Source of the DNA: Ostrinia nubilalis
Taxonomy: Eukaryota; Arthropoda; Insecta; Lepidoptera; Crambidae
Direction: 5' to 3'
DNA: 64,000 bases
Assembly: GCF_963855985.1 (NCBI RefSeq)
Contig: NC_087092.1
Location: forward strand, 15,810,001-15,874,000
In this document: one piece after another, positions 36,601 through 48,600 of the stretch
Numbering within the stretch: position 1 is the stretch's first letter
Layout of the letters: each line of letters starts with the position of its first letter
Translations under genes and position numbers: made by a program
Notes under the pieces: generated by a model
The model's database searches: none
What the model was told of the DNA's origin: nothing
What the model saw: only the letters and a program-made list of their open reading frames with translations

Positions 36601-39600
36601 TGTGGACAAATAAACTGCTATTGATGTTAATGGACAACACATTATAGTCCTTGTAACAGCCTACAGTGCACATGCGAACCATTGAAACACTTTTGTACAG
36701 ATAGTAAAAAAAGGTTATTTTAATTATCACAAACAAGTCCTACTACAGCTACTAGCTGTATAACAGTCTAAAACAAGTAAACATAACAGCCTTTGGCTTT
36801 ATAAATGACCACGTGTGTTCTATTAAAATGCTAGCTCTATAACATAGTACAAGTAGGCCGTTAAACAGCGATTGCCGTATCTCTACCCTCCTATAATGCT
36901 CTTAGTCAGACGGCTGACTAAAGGATAGTTGTTAGAGTATTATAACACCAACAATCGTATAAAAGTATAACTCTACACTAGTCTACACTCCTATAAGTCC
37001 CTTAGACAGGTATAGGTGTAATTAATTGCAATAATACAGCTTATACATCACGAGTGAACTGTACTAATGCTTTAAGTACACATTGGAACTAAATGTGAAC
37101 TCTTAAATGGAGTAAAATGCTACTTGGGTAGGTAACGGGACTATTCCCACCTCTCGTTCCCACCACTGCAACTCCTGTGTAGCCAGGATCTACAGCTTGA
37201 CCGCCACAAAAACCCAACCAATGAAGGTCAAGTTTGTCCCGGGGGTAGGTACCGGTACCACTTGAATATGGTGTGGTGTGGAGTGGTTTATTTGTTACAG
37301 CGGTACCGCTGAGGAAACATTAGCATCAATGCGTTACCAGTAAGGCGGTGTTAGTGCGTTTATTACTAAATCATGATGGTACGCCACGGGCGGCGTGAGT
37401 GCTTTATCGGAACCATTAGGTCTGCTTATGCTAGTTTCCGGAACCGCGCGGGTGGCATACTTATATCACCGTTACTACGGTGGCGGCATATGTGCATTAA
37501 CATGCTCTTGCTACCACCAGTACCACTGGGAGGGACAGCAAGAGCCTGTTACCGTTAAAGCGGGGGCGGCGTGAATACGATACAGGTATTAAGTATAACG
37601 GCAGCGTTACATAGTTACCGGTAGGATAGGGGCGGCTCGCGGCTCCGTCAGCGAGGACAGCGAGCGTAGTAGCGTTGGCCGCACGCCACGCCGCTATCCG
37701 AGTAGTTTAGTATGTTACCGGTAGCACAGGGGCGGCGTTAGCAACTTACCGGTAAGACAGGGGCGGCGTTTTATTTTATTTTATTTTATTTATTTGGAAT
37801 AACAACAGCCGATACATAATTAGACTTAAATCAAATATTTTTCTTAAACTAATTAGGCCAAAAAGGTTATCCACAGCATTAACGAAATTTGCTTAAACTA
37901 TCAAGTTAAAAACAGTAAAGAAATTTATCCTCGTAGCGCCCACGCGCCTTTTGATAACCCAAAATAAACATGGCGACTACAGCCCAGAACTTTTTTCAAC
38001 TAACTTTCAATTACCGCCCATGCGCCTTTCAGAAGGCCATATTATTAAACTTTGTCTAGATTTTTGAAATTTCGCGGCTTAAAGAAATAATTTAATTCAA
38101 TTTCTGAACGAAATATTAGGGAACAGTTTCCGGTATGCTACCATTGGCTGTCACAATTGACAGATGGGATTTTTTGAAAAATGGCCGGCGGTATGGACGG
38201 CTCACTAACACGTAGTTAGTAAATCGCATTTTTTTATGATAATCCGTGGTTGTCGAGTATGTTTTTATGCAAAAAGTTGCTAACAAATAGGTATTACTTA
38301 AATAGAGATAATTACTTTGCATTTTTAGGGCAGAAATTCTGCGAAATCTTGGTTTGAAATAATATGTACTTTGTGAAGGCAGTTGGGTCGAAGCTAGTAC
38401 TAAAAATATCATAATATTTTTAGTTTGTGGCTTTGTGTTATATTGGTTTATGGAATATTACTAATATAAAAATGCAACTTATCTTTCACTAATAATTAAT
38501 TTAATTAATTAATTATTTGTCGGCCGTTTGGTGTAGTAGTTCTAAAAGGGACTACTATGCCGAGAGGTCCCGGGTTCGATTCCCAGCCGGGCAGAAATTG
38601 AAATGATGAATTTTAATTTCTGTGATGGGTCTGGGTGTTACTAGTATAATATGTATGTATTTAAAACGTATATAATGTAGTATATCCGTTAAGCGAGCAC
38701 CCATAACACAAGCATATTAATTGCTTACTATGGGGCTAGATAGCGTTATGTGTGAAATTGTTCAAAAATATTTATTATATTTATTATTATTATTAATTTA
38801 ATACTCTTTACACTACTAATTTTTTGTATTATTTAATTTTACATCACTTAATACTTCCTTTTAATCTAGAATTTGTGGCCCGATGGCCTTTGTAAAGAAC
38901 AAAAGGTAGACAAATAATTGAATTTAAAAACACATGCTAATATAATCATAATTATACCCTGAAAGTTTCACTTCAAACCGGTAACTCTAACACATACGAA
39001 TTTCAACTCAAAATCTTGGGCTGATAGGACTATAACTATAAGTCCTATAAGAAGGACGGTCGGGTCGTAGTTAAAGAGGATCCAAAAAATCCGTGGGCGC
39101 TACGAGGCTATATAGACACCTGACCACAATTCTATACTGCCCCAAGATAATATGTTTTTGGCAAGATCAAGTGTTGTGTTAAATGATCCAGTCCACACAC
39201 ACATTGATAAATACTGGTATGTAAAAATATACTCGTCGCAAAACAAACAAATTTAATTAAAACAAACAATAACAACAATTTTGTAAATAGTTTTTATCAT
39301 TACTAATTTTTAAATTTTAGTTTTTAAGTAATTTTAAGTTTATGTAAATATATTATAAAATTATTGTTTTATTGAATAAAAAATTATTAGTCTTGATTAA
39401 AACAAACTACGATATAAGATAATATTTGTATAGTATAAATAAATAAAGTAAATAATAATAGCAATAATGCGTTACTTCACATAAATATCTTTCTGACATT
39501 GTCTAGGAAAAATTTTTTGCTACCCATGAAAAGATCTATTTCACTGAACTCCCTATTATAAGTATTAGCGAGTCTAGCTAGCACAGCATTGCTGCCGTAG

Positions 39601-42600
39601 TTAGTGGCATGTGACGGGACGGCAAACAAGGTCGTGTGGCGCGTGCGACGCGCCGGAGCCCGCAGCGCCAACTGCGCCACGAGCTCCGGGCAATCAAGGC
39701 GCCCGCGCACTACGTCATGCAGGAGCCCCATGTCCAGCATTTTGCGGCGTTAGCAACTTACCGGTAGGACAGGGGCTGCACGCGGCTCCGTCAGCGAGGA
39801 CAGCGAGCGTAGCAGCGAGCGGCCGCACGCCACGCCGCAATCCGAGTAGTTTAGTATGTTACCGGTAGCACAGGGGCGGCGTTAGCAACTCACCGGTAGG
39901 ACAGGGGCGGCGTTAGCAACTTACCGGTAGGACAGGGGCGGCGTTAGCGACTTACCGGTAGGATGGGGGCGGCGTTAGCAACTTACCGGTAAGACAGGGG
40001 CGGCGCTAGCAACTTACCGGTAAGACGGGCGGCGTTAGCAACTTACCGGTAAGACAGGGGCGGCGTAAGCAACTTACCGGTAAGACAGGGGCGGCGTTAG
40101 CAACTTACCGGTAAGACAGGGGCGGCGTTAGCAACTTATCGGTAAGACAGGGGCGGCGTTAGCAACTTACCGGTAAGACGGGCGGCGTTAGCAACTTACC
40201 GGTAAGACAGGGGCGGCGTAAGCAACTTACCGGTAAGACAGGGGCGGCGTTAGCAACTTACCGGTAAGACAGGGGCGGCGTTAGCAACTTACCGGTAAGA
40301 CAGGGGCGGCGTTAGCAACTTACCGGTAAGACAGGGGCGGGGTAAGCAACTTACCGGTAAGACAGGGGCGGCGTTAGCAACTTACCGGTAAGACAGGGGC
40401 GGCGTTAGCAACTTACCGGTAAGACAGGGGCGGCGCTAGCAACTTACCGGTAAGACAGGGGCGGCGTTAGCAACTTACCGGTAAGACAGGGGCGGCGTAA
40501 GCAACTTACCGGTAAGACAGGGGCGGCGTTAGCAACTTACCGGTAAGACAGGGGCGGCGTTAGCAACTTACCGGTAAGACAGGGGCGGCGTAAGCAACTT
40601 ACCGGTAAGACAGGGGCGGCGTTAGCAACTTACCGGTAAGACAGGGGCGGCGTTAGCAACTTACCGGTAAGACAGGGGCGGCGTTAGCAACTTACCGGTA
40701 AGACAGGGGCGGCGTAAGCAACTTACCGGTAAGACAGGGGCGGCGTTAGCAACTTACCGGTAAGACAGGGGCGGCGTTAGCAACTTACCGGTAAGACAGG
40801 GGCGGCGTTAGCAACTTACCGGTAAGACAGGGGCGGCGTTAGCAACTTACCGGTAAGACAGGGGCGGCGTAAGCAACTTACCGGTAAGACAGGGGCGGCG
40901 TTAGCAACTTACCGGTAAGACAGGGGCGGCGTTAGCAACTTACCGGTAAGACAGGGGCGGCGCTAGCAACTTACCGGTAAGACAGGGGCGGCGTTAGCAA
41001 CTTACCGGTAAGACAGGGGCGGCGTAAGCAACTTACCGGTAAGACAGGGGCGGCGTTAGCAACTTACCGGTAAGACAGGGGCGGCGTTAGCAACTTACCG
41101 GTAAGACAGGGGCGGCGTAAGCAACTTACCGGTAAGACAGGGGCGGCGTTAGCAACTTACCGGTAAGACAGGGGCGGCGTTAGCAACTTACCGGTAAGAC
41201 AGGGGCGGCGTTAGCAACTTACCGGTAAGACAGGGGCGGCGTAAGCAACTTACCGGTAAGACAGGGGCGGCGTTAGCAACTTACCGGTAAGACAGGGGCG
41301 GCGTTAGCAACTTACCGGTAAGACAGGGGCGGCGTTAGCAACTTACCGGTAAGACAGGGGCGGCGTTAGCAACTTACCGGTAAGACAGGGGCGGCGTTAG
41401 CAACTTACCGGTAAGACAGGGGCGGCGTTAGCAACTTACCGGTAAGACAGGGGCGGCGCTAGCAACTTACCGGTAAGACAGGGGCGGCGTTAGCAACTTA
41501 CCGGTAAGACAGGGGCGGCGTAAGCAACTTACCGGTAAGACAGGGGCGGCGTTAGCAACTTACCGGTAAGACAGGGGCGGCGTTAGCAACTTACCGGTAA
41601 GACAGGGGCGGCGTAAGCAACTTACCGGTAAGACAGGGGCGGCGTTAGCAACTTACCGGTAAGACAGGGGCGGCGTTAGCAACTTACCGGTAAGACAGGG
41701 GCGGCGTTAGCAACTTACCGGTAAGACAGGGGCGGCGTAAGCAACTTACCGGTAAGACAGGGGCGGCGTTAGCAACTTACCGGTAAGACAGGGGCGGCGT
41801 TAGCAACTTACCGGTAAGACAGGGGCGGCGTTAGCAACTTACCGGTAGGACAGGGGCTGCACGCGGCTCCGTCAGCGAGGACAGCGAGCGTAGCAGCGAG
41901 CGGCCGCACGCCACGCCGCAATCCGAGTAGTTTAGTATGTTACCGGTAGCACAGGGGCGGCGTTAGCAACTTACCGGTAAGACAGGGGCGGCGCTAGCAA
42001 CTTACCGGTAAGACAGGGGCGGCGTTAGCAACTTACCGGTAAGACAGGGGCGGCGTAAGCAACTTACCGGTAAGACAGGGGCGGCGTTAGCAACTTACCG
42101 GTAAGACAGGGGCGGCGTTAGCAACTTACCGGTAAGACAGGGGCGGCGTAAGCAACTTACCGGTAAGACAGGGGCGGCGTAAGCTACTTACCGGTAAGAC
42201 AGGGGCGGCGTTAGCAACTTACCGGTAAGACAGGGGCTTCGTTAGCAACTTACCGGTAAGTCAGGGGCGGCGTTAGCAACTTACCGGTAAGACAGGGGCG
42301 GCTTTAGCAACTTAACGGTAAGACAGGGGCGGCGTTAGCAACTTACCGGTAAGACAGGGGCGGCGTTAGCAACTTAACGGTAAGACAGGGGCGGCGGTTA
42401 GCAACTTACCGGTAAGACAGGGGCGGCGCTAGCAACTTACCGGTAGGACGGGGGCGGCGCGCGGCTCCGTCAGCGAGGTCAGCGAGCGTAGCAGCGTTGA
42501 CCGCACGTCACGCCGCAATCCGAGTAGTTTAGTATGTTACGGGGCGGCGTTAGGAACTTGCCGGTAAGACAGGGGTGGCGTTAGCAACTTACCGGTAGGA

Positions 42601-45600
42601 CAGGGGCTGCGCGCGGCTCCGTCAGCGAGGACAGCGAGCGTAGCAGCGAGCGGCCGCACGCCACGCCGCAATCCGAGTAGTTGCTCGCGCACGAGTATGG
42701 CGGCGGTATGATCGAATTTGCCTGCAACAAGAGTCGAGACCATCTTAAGATGAGCTAATGTTGATACTAAGTAGAAAACTGCAGCTCACATCTTACTATA
42801 AATTACGGTGAGACCCTATGCATGGTGACTAGAATAAAATCACAGAATATTGAATATACACTCGGCATCAAATAAATCGCACCTCCCGCGACAAGCACTT
42901 ATCAAACGTATGAATCCCCACTTCCCACCAACATTGGTACCATTTGTAAGCCTAGTTCTATACTTCATTTCATTAAAGGAAAGGTTTTTACCCCAAAAAT
43001 GTGTCTTTACAAGGATCCAGAGACACTTCTTCAAAAAATAGGTAGTTACGCTATAGCCATTTTTTATTACTATAAAACTGTTAAGTTGGGATTAATCGCT
43101 ATCCATCTGTTAAAGAGGACACGTGAGATCTTTATTTGGTTTTATAACCATAAAAATTGGTCTAATTGATCCCAGAGGTGAGCCCAAAGTGAGGTCTATT
43201 TTCAAGTCACATTTATGGTATATGGTATATGTTTATTTAGAAATGAAATGTATTTTTCTTTAAGGATATTTATTGGGCTTTCAAATAACACCAATATTGT
43301 TGGGGTACCATGATTGTGTCAGAAGAAAATCTTTAAAGTTCGCGTCGCGGAAGGTGCGGTTTATTTGATGTTGAGTGTAGTCACAGTTACATGAACGAAC
43401 CTAACACAGTATACAGTGTCATGTGTGAAGTCGCTCATACAACGACATACGCCATCGACGAAAAAAAACGTACACGATAAAACGGAACAGTAAAACGGAG
43501 ACATGTTTGAACCGGCCGTTAATTGGCGCCCAACGTGGAGCGAGCGTGAACTTACAACTTTTTCAGAGCAAACCAAAAATATTTATAAAATAATATTAAA
43601 TTTTGGAGATTACTTAATTGGATTATTTTTTGCAAAGAACATACATAATATTTATCAAAATTTTACTACTTACCTCATTTGCTGCGTTGCATATGAAACT
43701 GGAGTTGAGAGATTCTGCAGTACTCGTCGCTGAGAGAGAGCCTGAAACAAACGCATAAATACATTTTAAAAATCTTCTATAGTTACTTAACTCATAGCCA
43801 TACAGTTTTTATGTACTGACAACACACACAGTTTTAATGTGTAAAATACTAACAGTAGTCACATTCAGCTTTGCAAGCCGTATAGCACCTTCGTGCTTCT
43901 TGAAAATATCTTTCACTGGGTCTAACATTTTTCTTTGCCACGAAAACCTAGTAATTAATACCTAGCTAGCCTTAAGTTTTTTCGACAGTTCAACAGCGAG
44001 TAACTAGAAATCGACAGCGATGGCTTTATTTAAAAGACGTTCGTGGACTAATTCAAAATTGCGGTCTAAATATTTAAAAGAATGCGTCTGGCTTTCCCTG
44101 CAGTTTCTCGTTAACTAACAAAGTATGCACAGGGCTTGGTAATTGAGTTATGCCTTTCCTTGATAATCTGCAAGCTGATTAGAATGCGTGGGCGGTATTA
44201 AGCCGCACTTGATTGTATCTAGGCGCATTATGCATCTTACGGCTCTCTCCAGGAGAAGCCATAGCAGGCAGCTAGGGCGGTCACTTTACGTAAGTATAGG
44301 TAAATATCTGACTTTTTTCGCAGTCGAAAGGGCTTTAAGATATTTTGTAGACATATTTCATTATTGTCAATTTAGTAGAAGATTTTTTAAACGGGACGTG
44401 TAAAAAAGATTTTTATAAGCCTACTTGCAAAATCAACGAATTTGAATTTGAACCAAAGATGTTGTTTAATCAGTCTGTACTTCTGTAGCTAAAACTGGTC
44501 GAGAAATTTTGGTACATTACCTACATTTCGTAATAACTATCGAAAAATAAAGGTTCAACTTTCACTCTTGTTGGTAAGCTAGAAAGTTACATGCATTGCA
44601 CTGCTTCCACAGCGACCTGTCCGCTGCCCGCATCCAAGTGATTCCCGCAACCTTCATAAGGTCCTCGTTCAATAGGAGGCCTTCTTACCTACTACGTTTT
44701 CCGACCCGTGGTCGCCACTCGAGAACTTTTCTGCCCCAAAGGCCATCATCACTCTACGAGCTATGTGCACTTGTGCAGTGTTTGCCCAGCTTACTGATAC
44801 TTAAGTTTGGCTCTTCTGCGGACTATATCGACTACTTTGGTTTTCCTGCAGATCTTCACATTTCTGATTCGATCACGCAAGAAATCTATTACGAAATGAA
44901 ACCTTCATAATAAATGTTACGACGCACCTGGCGCGCGTATGACGTAGTTCCGGAAGTAGTGCACCATGAGGTAGTTGCCGCCGCCCTTGCCGTCGCCGTC
45001 GCCGCACGTGATCACCAGCGGATACAGGTCCGGCTTCGACGTTACCTGCGGACGATATTGCGTCACTGAATCAAAAGGCTTTATAATATACTTGAGAAGA
45101 TCAAGAGTTCCAACCATGAGACTAACAGAGAAATAGATTGTTTCATCCACGAAGACGCGCTCCACCATTCTTATTTAAGCTAGAGCATTATGGCATATCA
45201 GGCAAGGCCTTAAGCCTATTACACTCTTACCTCTCAGACAGATTACAAAAAGTAAATATTCACGGAACTAACTCTTCAGGCGCCCCTCTAAAAATGGGAG
45301 TGCCCCAAGGCTCAATACTGGGACCATTGCTCTTTCTGATTTATATAAATGATCTACCTTTTTATTCAAAGGACCTTTGTGAGATAGTATTATTTGCTGA
45401 TGACACTTCTTTAATTTTTAAAACTAACAGGCGTCAGGAAATATTTGACGACGTGAATAATGCTCTTTCCAAAGTATTAGACTGGTTTACAACTAATAAT
45501 TTGCTATTAAACGCAAAAAAAACTAAATGTTTAAAATTCACTATGCCTAACGTCAAACAAGTTAACACAAATATTACAGTAAATAATGAACGTATTGAAC

Positions 45601-48600
45601 TTATAAACTCTACTGTTTTTCTAGGTATTACTCTAGACTGTAAATTACAATGGGGCCCCCATATTGCTGCCTTGGCGGGAAGACTTAGTTCAGCTGCCTT
45701 TGCGGTGAGAAAGATCAGAAACTTGACTGATGTTGAAACAGCAAGGCTTGTATATTTTAGTTATTTTCATAGTATTATGGCTTATGGTCTTTTACTGTGG
45801 GGCTCAGCAGCAGACATAGAATCAATTTTAATTTTACAGAAAAGAGCTGTTCGGGCAATATACGGTCTTAAACCACGTGACTCGCTTAGAGAAGTTTTTA
45901 AAGAAATCAATATATTGACTGTGGCTTCGCAATATATATTTGATAACATTATGTATGTCCGTAAACATCTACATTTATTTACTAAGAAAAGCGACGTCCA
46001 CTCATTTAACACGAGACATAAGAATAAACTTGCTGTTCCATCTTTTAGGTTGCATAAAATAGGTAATTCATTCTTGGGGAAATGTATTAGATACCATATT
46101 TAACAAAATACCACACAACCTTGTCGAATTACCAATAAACAAATTTAAGATACATATAAAAAATACCCTTATGTCCAAAGGGTACTACAAGGTTCGAGAC
46201 TATATTGATGACAAGGATGCGTGGTCAGTTCAGTCTGCACATATTTGATGTACTCGAATTTGGTTATTCTTAGCGTTAGATATTTCCCGGCAATTAGTGG
46301 TGACTGAGTTTGTTCCGGCGTTTCTTCTCAGCACTTGCCATATGTTTGTCTCGAAGCGCTGGTAGGGCCCAAAAGATAAGGAGACATGTAAATTGCCCCA
46401 TAAGGGCTAACTTTTCTTTTTTATTATTTTCTATAATAATTTTGACGTTCATAAGTGCCACTTGTGGTCTAAACTGAATAAATACTTTTGATTTTGATTT
46501 TTGATTTTGCTAATGTTTGGGGGATATGATATCGGATCGGTACACGCTAAATTATCTATGAGTGCACCGCACGCTCGGATTGCTCGGATGAGATTCCCCG
46601 CACCCCGCGCTTCCCTCGACGAAAAATTGGTGGGGCGCGTCTTGGTGAATGAAACAATCTATAATGTCCTGTCATTAGTTTAATCATTTCAATTCAATCA
46701 TTTAGATTTAATTCAAAAGATTAAACCAGTTTTGGGCGTCATTTTAAAATACGTGTCTGAACTAGGCCTTAATTCTCAGAACAGTTACACATGGTTTTAT
46801 CGGCATTACGAACCGAATCTTGAGAGCGCGTAGTTACTGCATCGAGGCTCTTTTCAGTTTATTCTTTCGTGTCTTCCAAAATGGCCTGTCCTCAGAGCAT
46901 GACACATGCTGAACGGTGGCCATTTTTGGTTCTAACTACCTTTTACTTGTTCAAATTGTGTGTTATTTTTTTCTAATATTGGAACCAAATAAATGGTTTC
47001 TTTCTTCTTTCTATTTCTTTTTTTCCTATTCCGTCTCTTCTCTCGTCGTTTAAGTTTCAAACAGTAGACAATACCTCTGAGTACGGCGGCGGCGCCTGGT
47101 GGAACGACCCGCAGCGGCTGTAATGCGGCGGCGGGTAGACGGAGCCGGTCGAGTTGTGCTCAGAGGGATTACTCTGAAAAACGTTGTCCGAAGTTTCGAA
47201 AGTTGCCATCCCTCTCACGTAAAGCGAGATGTCAGCATGAGCGACGGTGACAGACGATCCGAAACTACGTATCAGCGTTTCGGAGTAGCTTGTATCCTAT
47301 AGCAGTGAACTACCTCTGAGTACTGCGCCGGCGCCTGGTGGAAGGACCCGCAGCGGCTGTAATGAGGCGGCGGGTAGACGGAGCCGGCGGAGTCGTGCTC
47401 GGACGCGCGGCGCCGCACGCAGCACGATGGTATATTCTAAAGCCTCGCACACTCACTGCGGGCGCCCGTCGCACAGTCGCGACAGCAATATAATTACGCG
47501 CGAGCGATAAGGATGGGTAGCTTGGGGTCATTGGACGAAATTCTGCGTGCTCGGCGACCGGACTATAGAGCAGTAAACTACCTCTGAATAAGGCGGCGGC
47601 GCCTGGTGAAACGACCCGCAGCGGCTGTAATGAGGCGGCGGGTAGACGGAGCCGGCGGAGTCGTGCTCGGACGCGCGGCGCCGCACGCAGCACGTAGGTA
47701 TATTCTAAAGCCCGGTCACCGAGCACGTAGAATTTCGTCCAATGACCCCAAGCTACACATCCTTATCGCTCGCGCGTAATTATATTGCTGTCGCGACTTT
47801 GCGACGGGCGGCCGCAGTGAGTGTGCGAGCGATAAGGATGGGTAGCTTGGGGTCATTGGACGAAATTCTGCGTGCTCGGCGACCGGACTATAGAGCAGTG
47901 AACTACCTCTGAGTACGACGGCGGTGCTTGGTGAAACGACCCGCAGCGGCTGTAATGCGGCGGCGGGTAGACGGAGTCGTGCTCGGACGCGCGGCGCCGC
48001 ACGCAGCACGATGATATTCTAAAGCCCGGTCGCCGAGCACGTAGAATTTCGTCCAGTGACCCCCAAGCTACACATCCTTATCGCTCGCGCGTAATTATAT
48101 TGCTGTTGCGCTCGCACACTCACTGCGGCCGCCCGTCGCACAGTCGCGACAGCATTATAATTACGCGCGAGCGATAAGGATGGGTAGCTTGGGGTCATTG
48201 GACGAAATTCTGCGTGCTCGGCGCCCGGACTATAGAGCAGTGAACTACCTCTGAGTACGGCGGCGGCGCCTGGTGGAAGGACCCGCAGCGGCTATAATGC
48301 GGCGGCGGGTAGACGGAGCCGGCCGAGTCGTGCTCGGACGCGCGGCGTCGCACGCAGCACGCCAGCGAGCACGCGTACACGTGCGCCGAGCGTCGCACGA
48401 GCAGGCACCACGCGCAGCACAGCACGATGCCGCCCAGTGTGCCGAGGAGAAACAGCACCGACCTGCACGAGAGATAAGCAGTTAATGTTGTAAATCATCC
48501 CCTTCATCATCATCATTATCATTACGTAATGACTATAAAACAAAGTCGCTTTACGCTGTCTGTCCCCATGTAGGTATGCTTAGATCTTGAAAACTACGTA

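Larger units (their letters stand above)
29383..37132. mobile_element. 7.75-kb element with perfect 38-bp TIRs, nested insertions, in PPxY gene intron 5
   Basis: Left end CCTACCCAAGTAGCATTTTA and right end TAAAATGCTACTTGGGTAGG are exact inverses over 38 bp, with TA on both flanks. A second internal inverted pair of 25 bp (ATTCTGTACCCCCAGTGAAA) sits at 30526-30550 and 36293-36317. Repeats like GTGTAAAGTGAT occur near 30770, 30835 and 31070, and inverted TATCATTTTACAC near 35770 and 35845. Nested inside are a decayed LINE (31845-33250) and another TIR element (33338-35659). The only possible own coding trace is at 36278-36478. The element is anti-parallel-neutral to the host gene and removed with the intron. 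Confidence 0.8.
37250..42592 (-). repeat. 31-bp minisatellite built from PPxY exon 5 end plus splice donor
   Basis: On the minus strand the unit reads GCCCCTGTCTTACC then GGTAAGTTGCTAAC; that is the last bases of exon 5 followed by its GTAAGT donor. By length there are about 79 units in 39886-42455. Larger units carrying about 100 bp of exon 5 (CTCGGATTGCGGCGTGGC to the donor) occur near 37640, 39775, 41850 and 42460. Variants mark higher order: GCTAGC-type units recur at 40436, 40963 and 41459, which are 17 and 16 units apart. Diverged units extend left to about 37250. A LINE interrupts the array at 37771-39743. The array lies in intron 5 directly downstream of exon 5. Confidence 0.92.

Noticed and set aside
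38520..38595. tRNA gene
   Set aside because: A and B boxes are present but the stems do not pair and a SINE body with AT tail follows.
39886..42455. CRISPR-like regular repeat spacing
   Set aside because: The 31-bp units are contiguous with no unique spacers, no cas genes, and the genome is eukaryotic; it is a minisatellite.
43120..43600. LTR retrotransposon
   Set aside because: Only a primer-binding-site-like string is visible; no paired LTR or gag/pol frame, so only a low-confidence remnant is listed.
44596..44910. Plus-strand ORF of 104 codons
   Set aside because: It is antisense to a LINE 3'-tail remnant and has no recognisable protein content.
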